A DNA stretch of 64,000 nt from Acinetobacter tandoii DSM 14970 = CIP 107469. Lineage in GTDB: Bacteria; Pseudomonadota; Gammaproteobacteria; Pseudomonadales; Moraxellaceae. A model generated the notes under the pieces. The model made no database searches. It saw only the letters and a list, made by a program, of their open reading frames with translations, and was not told where the DNA came from. This document shows, in pieces, positions 52,218-61,568 of the stretch. The translations under genes and the position numbers were made by a program. Position 1 is the stretch's first letter. Each line of letters begins with the position of its first letter. The stretch spans positions 11,146-75,145 of the forward strand of contig NZ_KE007367.1 in NCBI RefSeq assembly GCF_000400735.1, in the 5' to 3' direction.

Positions 52218-53093
52218 ATGACTGCTATTACTGCAAGCATGGTTAAAGAATTGCGTGACCGTACTGGTTTAGCAATGATGGAATGTAAAAAAGCATTAAC
52301 AGAAGCGAACGGTGACATCGAATTAGCGATTGATAACCTACGTAAATCTGGTCAAGCTAAAGCTGCTAAAAAAGCGGGTAACATCGCTGCTGACGGCGCG
52401 ATTACTATCGCTCAAGAAGGCAACAAAGCTATTCTTTTAGAAGTAAACTGCCAAACTGACTTCGTTGCTAAAGACGAAAACTTTGCTGGCTTCTCTGCTA
52501 AAGTTGCTGCTGCTGCACTTGCTGCTGGCGAAACTGATGCTGCTAAAATTGCTGAACTTAAACTTGAAGATGGCACGACTGTTGAAGAAGCGCGTATTGC
52601 TCTTGTTCAAAAAATCGGTGAAAACATCCAAGTACGTCGTGCTAAAATTGTTGAAGGTGAAAACCTTGCAGTTTACAAACACGGTTTAAAAATTGGTGTT
52701 GTAGTTGCTTATACTGGTCAAGCTGACACTGGTAAAGGTGTTGCAATGCACGTTGCTGCGTTCAACCCAGTTGCTGTAACTGCTGAAGGCGTTTCTGCTG
52801 AGCTTATCGCGAAAGAGAAAGAAATTGCTGAAGCGAAAGCGATTGAGTCTGGCAAGCCAGCAAACATCGTTGAGAAGATGGTTACTGGTTCAGTTGAGAA
52901 ATACTTGAACGAAGTTGTTCTTGAGCGTCAAATGTACGTAATCGACAACGATAAGAAAGTTGCTGACGTATTAAAAGCGACTGGTACAACTGTTGCTCAA
53001 TTCGTACGTTTCGAAGTGGGTGAAGGCATTGAGAAAAAAGCTGAACTTTCTTTTGCTGAAGAAGTTGCTGCTGCTCAAGCTGCTGCAAAATAA
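52218..53093 (+). CDS. tsf: Elongation factor Ts
   Basis: The 291-residue product begins 'VKELRDRTGLAMMECKKALTEANGDIELAIDNLRKSGQAKAAKKAG' and has 'EVNCQTDFVAKDENF' and 'VKYIDN-like' core parts typical of EF-Ts. It recycles EF-Tu by releasing GDP. It is the second gene of the rpsB operon. AGGAG precedes the ATG. A terminator with T run follows. Confidence 0.98.
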   Translation: MTAITASMVKELRDRTGLAMMECKKALTEANGDIELAIDNLRKSGQAKAAKKAGNIAADGAITIAQEGNKAILLEVNCQTDFVAKDENFAGFSAKVAAAALAAGETDAAKIAELKLEDGTTVEEARIALVQKIGENIQVRRAKIVEGENLAVYKHGLKIGVVVAYTGQADTGKGVAMHVAAFNPVAVTAEGVSAELIAKEKEIAEAKAIESGKPANIVEKMVTGSVEKYLNEVVLERQMYVIDNDKKVADVLKATGTTVAQFVRFEVGEGIEKKAELSFAEEVAAAQAAAK

Positions 53094-53106
53094 TTTTATT
53101 TTGCAA

Positions 53107-53132
53107 AAAAAAAGCCCCCAAAGGGGCTTTTT
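53107..53132 (+). terminator. Terminator of tsf
   Basis: AAAAAAAGCCCC and GGGGCTTTTTTT around CAAA, with A and T runs on both sides; it lies 14 bases past the stop. Confidence 0.92.
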
Positions 53133-53157
53133 TTATATCGAATAAAAAGGATAAAAA

Positions 53158-53634
53158 ATGATGAATAAAACAAATTTTAGAATTGTTGTGGTGATTCTGG
53201 TTCTTATTGCTGCATATCTTGGCATAAATCAACAACAGCAGACGCCTCCTAAAAATGAATCTCCAATTGCAACTTCTCCGGAATCAGTATCTACGGTTGA
53301 TGACCATCAGAAAATACAACAGGCATTTCAACAGCAACAAAATAATGTGCAAGTCCGTGCGAGTGGCGTAGTTAAAGCAATTCTGGCTGATGATCATGAA
53401 GGCTCCAGACACCAGAAATTTATATTGTTATTAAAGGATGGATTAACAGTATTGGTTGCACATAATATTGATTTGGCACCGAGAATAGAAAATCTGCAAA
53501 AAGGCGATACGGTTGAGTTTTATGGTGAATATGAATACAACTCAAAGGGAGGTGTTATTCATTGGACGCATCATGATCCGCAGCGGCAGCATATTGATGG
53601 CTGGTTAAAATATCAGGGCAGAATGTACCAATAG
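53158..53634 (+). CDS. DUF3465-family exported protein
   Basis: The 158-residue product has an N-terminal membrane segment ('FRIVVVILVLIAAYLGI') and a DUF3465 domain: 'VQVRASGVVKAILADDHEGSRHQKFILLL', 'VLVAHNIDLAPRIENLQKGDTVEFYGEYEYNSKGGVIHWTHHDP' and 'DGWLKYQGRMYQ'. It probably acts in the periplasm; function is unknown. AAAGGAT precedes the ATG. Confidence 0.9.
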   Translation: MMNKTNFRIVVVILVLIAAYLGINQQQQTPPKNESPIATSPESVSTVDDHQKIQQAFQQQQNNVQVRASGVVKAILADDHEGSRHQKFILLLKDGLTVLVAHNIDLAPRIENLQKGDTVEFYGEYEYNSKGGVIHWTHHDPQRQHIDGWLKYQGRMYQ

Positions 53635-53729
53635 GGAATTAGAGAGCAATTTTGTTCTATACAGTAAAAATAAACATGATATTTTGCATGTGAAATAGAT
53701 TTGACTGGCATGAATAAAGAATTGATTGT

Positions 53730-54560
53730 ATGAGCGAAGTGAAGCATGAGTTTGTTAAATTTAAGCATGTCCAAGAATTGGGTGGCTTGGAATTACTGAA
53801 TGCTTCTTATGTACAAAAACAATTTTCTAAACATGTGCATGAAGGCTATTGCATAGGGGTAATAGAAGAAGGGGCACAGTCGTTTTATCGGACAGGTGCA
53901 CTGCATATCGCACCTAAAGGGCATATCATTTTGGTGAATGCTGATGAAGTGCATACAGGTTCATCTGCAGTAGAAACAGGGTGGCGCTATCGTGCTATTT
54001 ATCCAACACCTGAAATGTTAAGGGATGTGAGTCAGGATTTTTTTCAACCTTCAGGAACCATGCCGTGGTTTCCCCACGCAGTGATTCAGGATGAAGGCTT
54101 GGCACAACAACTTAGCTTGCTGTTCGATTTACTAGAAAATAAAGATAATCAACTATTTAAACAGACTTTATATCTATCTACGCTGGCTTATTTAATGTCA
54201 CATCACAGCCGCACTAAGCTAGGTGAGTTGCCATTACCTGAAGCTCAGAATCGTATATTGATGATTAAAGATTTATTAGCGAGTGCACCTGAAAAAGATT
54301 ATTCCCTGAATGAGTTGGCTGAAACAGCAGGTTTAAGCCCTTGGCATTTTTTGCGACAATTTAAAAAATATACAGGTCTTCCACCCCACGCATGGCTCAT
54401 TCAGTTTCGTTTGCACCAAGCGAAACAGCTTTTAAAACGTGGTGAAAATATTGCTTTGGTGGCAGATTTATGTGGCTTTTCAGATCAGAGTCACTTTAAT
54501 CGGCATTTCAAAAAATCGGTAGGTGTGACACCTTTGCAATACGTGATGACCCTACGTTAG
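53730..54560 (+). CDS. AraC-family regulator beside azlC and azlD
   Basis: The 276-residue product has an N-terminal cupin effector domain ('FSKHVHEGYCIGVIEEGAQSFYRTGALHIAPKGHIILVNADEVHTG') and a C-terminal pair of helix-turn-helix motifs ('SLNELAETAGLSPWHFLRQFKKYTGLPPHAWLIQFRLHQAKQLL' and 'IALVADLCGFSDQSHFNRHFKKSVGVTP'). It lies upstream of azlC/azlD and probably regulates them in response to an amino acid. Confidence 0.9.
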   Translation: MSEVKHEFVKFKHVQELGGLELLNASYVQKQFSKHVHEGYCIGVIEEGAQSFYRTGALHIAPKGHIILVNADEVHTGSSAVETGWRYRAIYPTPEMLRDVSQDFFQPSGTMPWFPHAVIQDEGLAQQLSLLFDLLENKDNQLFKQTLYLSTLAYLMSHHSRTKLGELPLPEAQNRILMIKDLLASAPEKDYSLNELAETAGLSPWHFLRQFKKYTGLPPHAWLIQFRLHQAKQLLKRGENIALVADLCGFSDQSHFNRHFKKSVGVTPLQYVMTLR

Positions 54561-54736
54561 AAGAAGTGACTCTCACTTTAATGTGTTATTTAAATAATTC
54601 AAATTTATAAAGTTAATGAAGATTATTTGCTTCGTTCTATGTCTTGATTATTTCATGATTATTCAGCAATTTTGTACAAGATCAGCATGCTGCAAAACAC
54701 CTATTTTATTGGTGTGTTTATTTAGTAGATGTTGTT

Positions 54737-55450
54737 ATGGATCTTTCTCAACAGCAATTAAGGGCTAGGGCCTATAATAAGTCACAAGATTTTATCCAGG
54801 GTGCAATCGATATCGTTCCTTTATCGATTGCGGTACTACCATGGGGAATTTTGGCGGGTTCAGTTGCCATTGATGCAGGATTGAGCATTCCACAGGCAGT
54901 AGCGATGTCGGCGGTTGTGTTTGCGGGTGCAGCACAACTGGTAAGTTTGGGAATGTGGTCTGCGGATGCAACAGTACTTACAATTGCAATTACAGTATTT
55001 TTTTTAACCAGTCAGCATTTTATTTATGCCTTAACCTTGCGCAAAGATATTTCGGTTTTGGCGAGTTATTACCGAATTCCTTTGGGATTTTTATTGACGG
55101 ATGAGTTATTTGCTGTCGCGATGACCAAACAACTGCATCGTCCATATTATTTATTGGGTGCAGGCTTATGTTTTTATCTCGCGTGGGTGCTATTTAGCCT
55201 ATTGGGAATTTATTTGGCTTCGACAGTTCCTAATTTGTCGAGCTTGCATTTAGATTTTTCTATCGTTGCTGTTTTGGTGGCGATTATTGTTCCTTTTATT
55301 AAAAATTGGAGGAGTTTGATCGGTGTCATCACTACAATTCTAAGCTCATTGTGTTTAACCGCATTGCATGTAGAAGCCTCAATTTTACTCTCAGGCATGT
55401 TGGGAATGTTTGTTGCGGTGTGTCTGGAGCGTTGGGAGCAAAAAACATGA
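54737..55450 (+). CDS. azlC: AzlC-type branched-chain amino acid exporter, large subunit
   Basis: The 237-residue product has five or more membrane helices and the AzlC pattern: 'FIQGAIDIVPLSIAVLPWGILAGSVAIDAGLSIPQAVAMSAVVFAGAAQLVSLGMW' and 'FFLTSQHFIYALTLRKDI'. With AzlD it exports branched-chain amino acids. Its stop overlaps the azlD start by ATGA, so the two are coupled. Confidence 0.92.
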   Translation: MDLSQQQLRARAYNKSQDFIQGAIDIVPLSIAVLPWGILAGSVAIDAGLSIPQAVAMSAVVFAGAAQLVSLGMWSADATVLTIAITVFFLTSQHFIYALTLRKDISVLASYYRIPLGFLLTDELFAVAMTKQLHRPYYLLGAGLCFYLAWVLFSLLGIYLASTVPNLSSLHLDFSIVAVLVAIIVPFIKNWRSLIGVITTILSSLCLTALHVEASILLSGMLGMFVAVCLERWEQKT

Positions 55451-55761
55451 GTTGGTCATTTATTTTTTTATTGGCTGCAATTGTATTTTTTAATCGTTAT
55501 CTATTTTTAGAACCTAAAGTTGCCATTCAGTTTCCAATGTTTTTTGAACGCATGTTGAAATATTCAGCACCGTGTTTATTGAGCGCAATTTGTATGCCGA
55601 TTATATTTTTTGATCACGGTGAATGGAGAGTATTGCAGGGGAATAGTTATTTTTATGCCACGATATTTTGTATTCTTGCGTCTTTATTTTTAAGAAAAAT
55701 TTTAGTGAGTTTGGCTTTGAGTTTGCTGTTTTTTTATGCATTGGAAGCTTGGGTGTTTTAA
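55447..55761 (+). CDS. azlD: AzlD-type branched-chain amino acid exporter, small subunit
   Basis: The 104-residue product from ATG 55447 has three or four membrane helices ('WSFIFLLAAIVFFNRYLFLEP', 'YSAPCLLSAICMPIIFF', 'FYATIFCILASLFLRKILVSLALSLLFFYALEAWV') in the AzlD arrangement. The ATG in the azlC stop (ATGA) is preferred; the long reading from 55306 runs inside azlC. It forms the exporter with AzlC. Confidence 0.9.
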   Translation: MSWSFIFLLAAIVFFNRYLFLEPKVAIQFPMFFERMLKYSAPCLLSAICMPIIFFDHGEWRVLQGNSYFYATIFCILASLFLRKILVSLALSLLFFYALEAWVF

Positions 55762-55823
55762 TCGAGTTCACAGTGGAAAACATCTAAAAGATCAAATTCC
55801 ACTGTGAAAATTGGACATGTACG

Positions 55824-56279
55824 CTAAATGGCGTTCATTTGCGCTCTAGCATGGGTTTCTAATTTGGGTACCAGTTTATTTAGATATGCATCCATACACC
55901 AAATTGGGCCAATGAGGAGGAATTGGAGGTCTTTGAAGAAAGATGGTTTCTTTCCTTCAATTTTATGCCCATAAAATTGTCCAATCCAAGCAAAAATGAA
56001 CAATGCAATATAAAAACCTACACCGACAGGTAAAATCAAAATCAGCCATGCCATTACAAAAATTAGGGCTGCCATTGCCACGGCTAAAACAAGATCCAGT
56101 CGACTATAAAAAATAAGAGTGAGGGTCACAATAAGGGCGGTAAGTAGCACACTGAAATGCGCCAAAATACCAATAATGGAAAATAAAATTGTGGGGACAC
56201 AAAGCCAGTGAATCATTTTATTGGTTTTATTTTGGTGGCTTTCACCGTATTCATCGAACCATTGATTTATTGTTTTCAT
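55824..56279 (-). CDS. Mpo1-like (DUF962) membrane protein
   Basis: The 151-residue product starts 'MKTINQWFDEYGESHQNKTNKMIHWLCVPTILFSIIGIL' and has 'VGFYIALFIFAWIGQFYGHKIEGKKPSFFKDLQFLLIGPIW', the Mpo1/YGL010w family pattern with conserved His residues. The yeast member is a dioxygenase in 2-hydroxy fatty acid breakdown; whether the bacterial ones do this is not known. CAGGAGC precedes ATG 56279; the track start at 56360 is not preferred. Confidence 0.88.
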   Translation of the reverse strand: MKTINQWFDEYGESHQNKTNKMIHWLCVPTILFSIIGILAHFSVLLTALIVTLTLIFYSRLDLVLAVAMAALIFVMAWLILILPVGVGFYIALFIFAWIGQFYGHKIEGKKPSFFKDLQFLLIGPIWCMDAYLNKLVPKLETHARAQMNAI

Positions 56280-56459
56280 GTGTTGCTCCTGCAAATGCTT
56301 ATTGTATTTTTTATATCCTTGTTCCTGAGAGACTATAAAATAGAAAACAAAAGAGGTCAAAATTTGAAATTAAATTTTAGTTCATTTCTATCATTTGTTT
56401 TGTTATGCATTAACGCAGCTCAATGATTTTGAACTGCGTTTAGGTATGTATTTACAAAT

Positions 56460-58238
56460 CTAATTTCTTGCGTGAAAAACTTCTTTGCCTTCTTTGAAAG
56501 TAGCAAGCACTTTAATATTTTTAATTTGATTACTCGGTACGGTCATGGGGTTCTGATCCAGAATGACAAAATCAGCTAATTTCCCAGCAGCCAGTGTACC
56601 TTTGCTGTCTTCTTCAAAATATTGATAGGCAGCCCAACTGGTCATGCTTTTCAGCGCAAGATAAGGACTGACACGTTGATCTTCACCTAAAATTTTACCG
56701 CTACGGGTCACGCGGTTTACGGTGGTATCCAAAGTCATCATGCTATTTGGAGGAATGACGGGTGCATCATGATGTTCAGTAAATAAAACTCCTTTTCTTA
56801 AGGCAGAGCCTGTAGGGGAAATATTTTGAGCGCGTTCTAAACCTAAAGTTTCATGAACGTGCCAATCTCCCCAGTAATAAGTATGTAGTGAGAAGAAAGA
56901 AGGAATGAGTTTTAGTTCTTTGGCTTTGTCTAGTTGGTCTTCACGCATGGTTTGTGCATGAATAATCACATTACGTCGATCTTGGATTGGAAATTTAGCA
57001 GTAGCTTTTTCAATGGTGTTCAAATACTGATCAATAGCAGCATCACCATTGGCATGCGCTAAAATTTGCCAATTATTCTGGAAAGCCAAGTCAATCAGAT
57101 TTTGTACTGTGCTCTGTTGTGGAAAAGCGGCATAGCCACGGTAAGATTTTTTTTGACCTTCAGGTGGTATGACATAGGGTTTGGTTAGCCAAGCAGTTTT
57201 ACCTTGTGGAGATCCATCTAGGCTAATTTTAACGCCCCCAATTCTATAGTGGTGTTTATATTCTCGATTGGTTCCGTGTTGCAGCATATAGTTTTTTTCT
57301 GTGCTGATGTCTGGGTAGACCACCAAATCGATAGGTAATTTTCCATTTTGGGCTAAATTGCGCCACATTTCTGAAGTGCCAGCATCGGCTCGGCCTTCCT
57401 GAATGGTGGTATAACCATTTTGGGCATAGGTTTGTACCGCAGTGAGTGCCATTTTTTCCATGGTTTCGGGCGGCATATGCTGGAAAATTTGAATCATGGC
57501 TTTAAAAACCACACTTTCTTCAAGTACACCATTTGGTTCTTTAGAGTTTGCTTTACGACGGATAACACCGCCAGTTGGGTTTGGTGTTTTGGCATCAATT
57601 TTGAGTAGTTCGAGTGCTTTGGTGTTGACCGTAGCCAAATGACCAGATTGATGCAAAATAATGACAGGTTGGTCGGTTGAGATTTTATCTAGTTCAGTCG
57701 CGGTAGGGTGGCGCTTTTCAGTTAATTGGGCATCATCATATCCGTTGCCGATAATCCAGCCTGAAGCTTGTTGGATGAAAGTAGGATTATTATTTTTCCA
57801 TGCTTGCATTGCTTGAATCAGGGAGGGGATGTCTGTAACTTTGCCATCGGGTGGTGAATAAAGATTAGCAACGGTTTGTTGTAATCCAACGCTGTTGGCA
57901 TGGCTATGTGCATCGATGAGCCCTGGAATAACGGTGTGGTTTTTTAAATTAAAGCGCTGTGCAAGTGGATTGATTTGTTTTGCATTGGCAAGAGTGCCTG
58001 TAAATTTGATTACGCCATTTTCGACTAGCATGGCTTCTACGTATGTTGGGGTATCTCCCTGCATTGTAAGAATAGGCCCACCATGTAAAATAAATGTGGA
58101 ATTCTGTCTAGGGTCTATTTTTTGACCACGATGAGTGTGTTTGGAAATGGAGTAGCTACAAGCTGACAATAAAACCGTACTTAGCAGTGCAAAAGTTTTT
58201 AAATGTGAAGTTGTTAAATATTGGGTTGATTTTGTCAT
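56460..58238 (-). CDS. Lipoprotein amidohydrolase, YtcJ-like
   Basis: The 592-residue product has a lipoprotein signal with 'LLSAC' near residue 27 and an amidohydrolase fold: metal HxH in 'IPGLIDAHSHAN', then 'GWIIGNGYDD', 'HQSGHLATVN', 'IQEGRADAGT', 'VKISLDGSPQGKTAWLTKPY', 'ILAHANGDAAIDQYL' and 'ADFVILDQNPM'. Enzymes of this group hydrolyse amides or formimino bonds, but the substrate is unknown. It probably sits at the periplasmic face of a membrane. Confidence 0.88.
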   Translation of the reverse strand: MTKSTQYLTTSHLKTFALLSTVLLSACSYSISKHTHRGQKIDPRQNSTFILHGGPILTMQGDTPTYVEAMLVENGVIKFTGTLANAKQINPLAQRFNLKNHTVIPGLIDAHSHANSVGLQQTVANLYSPPDGKVTDIPSLIQAMQAWKNNNPTFIQQASGWIIGNGYDDAQLTEKRHPTATELDKISTDQPVIILHQSGHLATVNTKALELLKIDAKTPNPTGGVIRRKANSKEPNGVLEESVVFKAMIQIFQHMPPETMEKMALTAVQTYAQNGYTTIQEGRADAGTSEMWRNLAQNGKLPIDLVVYPDISTEKNYMLQHGTNREYKHHYRIGGVKISLDGSPQGKTAWLTKPYVIPPEGQKKSYRGYAAFPQQSTVQNLIDLAFQNNWQILAHANGDAAIDQYLNTIEKATAKFPIQDRRNVIIHAQTMREDQLDKAKELKLIPSFFSLHTYYWGDWHVHETLGLERAQNISPTGSALRKGVLFTEHHDAPVIPPNSMMTLDTTVNRVTRSGKILGEDQRVSPYLALKSMTSWAAYQYFEEDSKGTLAAGKLADFVILDQNPMTVPSNQIKNIKVLATFKEGKEVFHARN

Positions 58239-58312
58239 TTGATCGTTTTCCCCCACAGGTTGTCGATTTCTTATCTTTTTTAAAATAACATATTAATTAA
58301 ATTAGAAAATAA

Positions 58313-58337
58313 AAAAAGCCACTTAAACGTGGCTTTT
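58313..58337 (-). terminator. Terminator of rlpA
   Basis: AAAAAGCCAC and GTGGCTTTTT around TTAAA-type loop, past the rlpA stop on the minus strand. Confidence 0.88.
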
Positions 58338-58363
58338 TGTCAAATGTGTTTTGCACTCGTGAA

Positions 58364-58975
58364 TTAAGAGTTAGGACCTGCAACGCGTTCAATGCTTACT
58401 TTTGCTGTCCCTGCATTGGTGATACCAAGTTGTTTAGCAGCACCATAAGAAAGATCGACTACACGGTTGCCATGGAATGGACCACGATCATTCACTTTTA
58501 CAACCACACTTTTGCCGTTATTTTTATTGGTCACACGAATGTAGCAGTTTAATGGCAGGCTACGATGAGCTGCCGTTAATGCGTTCATGTCAAACGTTTC
58601 ACCGTTTGCTGTTTTACGACCATGAAACTGACGACCATACCATGAAGCCACACCAGTTTGGCTAAATTGGCGGACAGTGTTGGATGCAACATCATTTAAC
58701 TTGTCAATGACTGAAGGCTCATTTGCTGGGATTTCGATTTTCGCTGCAATCGTTTCGCGACGAATTTTATCTCCAGAACTCTCAGTAATTGAAAGGCTAT
58801 TTAGATTTGAAAAGTGAGAGTTAAAGCTCTGAGCATCTTTGTTTAATACACGTGCTGCTAGACGTGAATTATCATTGTCATTGTTTAATGACGATGATTG
58901 AACCAATTCGGCCTGTGACTGTGTCAGGGCGAACGTGGTCGCTATGGCAAGAATATATTTCATTGAAGAATGCAT
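58364..58975 (-). CDS. rlpA: RlpA-like septal ring lytic transglycosylase
   Basis: The 203-residue product has a signal-like start and the RlpA double-psi barrel: 'GVASWYGRQFHGRKTANGETFDMNALTAAHRSLPL', 'VRVTNKNNGKSVVVKVNDRGPF' (here 'IRVTNKNNGK') and 'VVDLSYGAAKQLGI'. The conserved His and Asp (in 'AAHRSLP' and 'NDRGPF') are the catalytic pair of this family, which cleaves denuded glycan strands at the septum. No SPOR domain is present, so it is the short form. GGAG precedes ATG 58975. Confidence 0.9.
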   Translation of the reverse strand: MHSSMKYILAIATTFALTQSQAELVQSSSLNNDNDNSRLAARVLNKDAQSFNSHFSNLNSLSITESSGDKIRRETIAAKIEIPANEPSVIDKLNDVASNTVRQFSQTGVASWYGRQFHGRKTANGETFDMNALTAAHRSLPLNCYIRVTNKNNGKSVVVKVNDRGPFHGNRVVDLSYGAAKQLGITNAGTAKVSIERVAGPNS

Positions 58976-59260
58976 AAAATCTCCTAAAGACGGGTTTGCG
59001 GAGTAGTAATTCAGCAGTAAAACATTGAATTACAAGCAAACGGGTCGATTTATTCACTTGTGCAACTACATTTGACGAGATGGATAATATTCATGCCGAA
59101 GTAAAGGTGTCTAGTCTTTATACCGAAATCTTTACAAAAAGTAGGTAATTAAATTGCTTTGTGATTAAAAAATATACAATATTGTAACATTATGTGTAAC
59201 TTGATTGTTTTATATACTTTTTTATTAAAAAAAAGATTGACTTATTTGTTTTTGAAAAAA

Positions 59261-59279
59261 GCTAGCCTTAGCGGCTAGC
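59261..59279 (-). terminator. Terminator overlapping the mltB stop codon
   Basis: GCTAGCC (59261-59267) and GGCTAGC (59273-59279) form a seven-base stem whose loop contains the mltB stop codon (59268-59270); on the minus strand it is followed by TTTTTT. The 5' arm encodes the last residues of the protein. Confidence 0.85.
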
Positions 59280-60269
59280 AATTTCAGTGCCTAATTGCCA
59301 CACAGCGGTGGCATACATACGGCTCTTATTATAGGTAGTAATCACTTGAAAATTCGGGTAAGTAATATAGTAAATTGAGCCATAATTCTCTTGAAGTTGA
59401 ATGACGTTAACCATATCTAAATCATCAATTTTTACCACTGGATTGATGGGTGAAATACCCTGCGGTTTTAACACACCATAAGGTGTAGGTTGTTCAAGGT
59501 TCTTGGCAATAACGGCATCAGGTGTCGAACCTGTGTAGCGCGCCGCAAAACCAATAGGTTGATTTCTTTGCCAACCATGTTGAGCGAGATAGTTGGCAAT
59601 AGAACCAATCGCATCGACTGCTGAATTTCTTAGGTCAACATGCCCATTACCATCGTAGTCCATACCGTATTTAGGAATGTTGCTAGGCATGAATTGTGGA
59701 TAGCCAATTGCACCCGCATAAGACCCTACAATAGAGTTAGTCGGTACACCATCTTTATATGTCCATGCAATCAGTGCAGACAGCTCGTCTTGGAAATAAG
59801 CAGCACGACGTTCATAGCCAAATGCAAGGGTTGCTAAGGCATCTCGGGTGATGAAATTGCCTTTATTTGCACCAAAACCTGTTTCTACCCCCAAAATGCC
59901 TAAAATCACAGATTGTGGAACACCAAATTGCTGTTCCGCACGGTTTAAGGTATCGGCATATTGATTTTTGAATCGAACTCCACGCTGAATGGTACTTTCA
60001 GACATGAAATTGGTTTTATAGTCATACCATGGCTTACTTTCACCAGGTCGGTTCATAATATTGATAATATTGGGAAGATTACGTGAGCCATTCATTGCCC
60101 AGTCAACTTGTTCTGCTGTGAGACCATAGCTCCGCATGGTTTTTTCTTTAAAACTGGAATATTGAGGATCATTTGCAAAATCATTGGCTTGGCAAAAACT
60201 GGTAGCTGAAAATGTACCAATAAGTAAAAATAAACGCTTCAGTTTTTTATTAATAGACAAATGTGTCAT
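59268..60269 (-). CDS. mltB: Lytic murein transglycosylase B
   Basis: The 333-residue product has a signal peptide ('LKRLFLLIGTFSATSFCQAND') and the MltB fold: 'GVPQSVILGILGVETGFGANKGNF' with the catalytic Glu in 'VETGFG', 'RDALATLAFGYERRAAYFQDEL', 'GSYAGAIGYPQFMPSN' and 'DYDGNGHVDLRNSAVDAIGSIANYL'. It cuts peptidoglycan glycan strands to 1,6-anhydro products. No lipobox is seen, so it may be the soluble form. It lies between rodA and rlpA in a cell-envelope cluster. Confidence 0.93.
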   Translation of the reverse strand: MTHLSINKKLKRLFLLIGTFSATSFCQANDFANDPQYSSFKEKTMRSYGLTAEQVDWAMNGSRNLPNIINIMNRPGESKPWYDYKTNFMSESTIQRGVRFKNQYADTLNRAEQQFGVPQSVILGILGVETGFGANKGNFITRDALATLAFGYERRAAYFQDELSALIAWTYKDGVPTNSIVGSYAGAIGYPQFMPSNIPKYGMDYDGNGHVDLRNSAVDAIGSIANYLAQHGWQRNQPIGFAARYTGSTPDAVIAKNLEQPTPYGVLKPQGISPINPVVKIDDLDMVNVIQLQENYGSIYYITYPNFQVITTYNKSRMYATAVWQLGTEIASR

Positions 60270-60289
60270 ATAGGTTAAATCCTAAAAAA

Positions 60290-61432
60290 TTATCGATGTG
60301 TATGAATTGACATCACAACGCCAAAAGTGGCCATTAAAGTAATAATTGCAGTACCGCCATAACTCATAAAAGGTAAAGGCACACCCACCACTGGTAAAAT
60401 ACCACTGACCATGCCTGCATTGACAAAGACATATACAAAAAATGACAAAGCAAAACTGCTTGCCACTAAACGGCCAAAGTTATGAAAACTGTTTAATCCA
60501 ATTTGAAACGTTCGGCTAATGATCGCAAAGTACAATACAATCAATATGATAATGCCAATTAGCCCAAATTCCTCAGAAAATGCTGCAATAATAAAATCGG
60601 TATGACCTTCTGGTAAAAAATGCAGATGAGATTGTGTGCCTAAGAGATAACCTTTGCCTGAAATACCCCCAGAACCAATCGCAGTTTCTGATTGAATAAT
60701 ATTCCAACCTGTACCGAGTGCATCAGCTTCGGGATGGATCAAAGTTAACACCCGTTGTCGTTGATAATCATGCAGTAAAAATTGCCAAGCAATAGGGATA
60801 ATCAGTACTGCGAGTCCGATTGCAGTTGCAATTAAACGCCAAGACAAGCCACTGAGGAATAAAACAAAAATCCCACTGGAAAGCACCAGTAATGAAGTCC
60901 CAAGATCGGGCTGTTCAGCAATTAAAATAAAGGGAATACCAATAAAGATCAGACAAATGCCAATCTGCCCAATTTTTGGAGGCAGAGGGCGTCTTGCTAA
61001 AAACCATGCAATCATCAAGGGCATGGCAATTTTCATAAATTCGCTGGGTTGTACACTGCCCAGTCCTGGAATATCAATCCAACGCTGTGCACCTAAACGA
61101 ACTTCCCCAAAGAGTTTGACCCCAATAAGTGACAACAGTGCCACTATATATAGATAAGGTGCAAAAGATTGATAAACTTTCGGAGGAACTTGTGCCAAAC
61201 CTAACATGGTGAAAAAACCAATGGTGAAACTAATCGCTTGTTTCGACACTAAACCCCAGTCTTGCTCCGAAGCGCTATACAGCACGGTTAAACCTAATAG
61301 GGCTGTAAGCAATAAATAGAGGCATAACCATGGATCGAGGTGTAATTTATGCCACTTCGATGGCAATAAAGTGGTGCTTAAACCATCACGGGGTGCATGT
61401 CGTAAGAATTTGGACTGAGGAGGAGTAGTCAT
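60290..61432 (-). CDS. rodA: Rod-shape peptidoglycan polymerase RodA
   Basis: The 380-residue product is a SEDS protein with about ten membrane helices: '[25 protein letters not shown]', '[27 protein letters not shown]', '[27 protein letters not shown]' and '[23 protein letters not shown]'-type ending ('[21 protein letters not shown]'). RodA polymerises glycan in lateral wall growth. mltB starts 20 bases past its stop. Confidence 0.95.
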   Translation of the reverse strand: [380 protein letters not shown]

Positions 61433-61523
61433 GGAAGATATTTGTAGAATAAAGTCTTAGGCCGTATTTTGCGCCTGCTACCTTATACCTGTGTATGGAT
61501 GCTGTATATCAATATTTTGCAAT

Positions 61524-61549
61524 AAAAAAACCTAGCAAAAGCTAGGTTT
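61524..61549 (-). terminator. Terminator of the 216-residue gene
   Basis: AAACCTAGC (61528-61536), AAAA loop and GCTAGGTTT (61541-61549), followed on the minus strand by a T run (61530-61524). Confidence 0.88.
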
Positions 61550-61568
61550 CCGATAGTGTAAATTTCTA

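Noticed and set aside
52465-52689. Leu/Lys-rich frame inside tsf
   Set aside because: Frame-shifted shadow of the Ala/Lys-rich EF-Ts sequence.
55306-55761. 151-codon reading of azlD
   Set aside because: The first 47 codons lie inside azlC in another frame; the ATGA start at 55447 gives the normal AzlD length.
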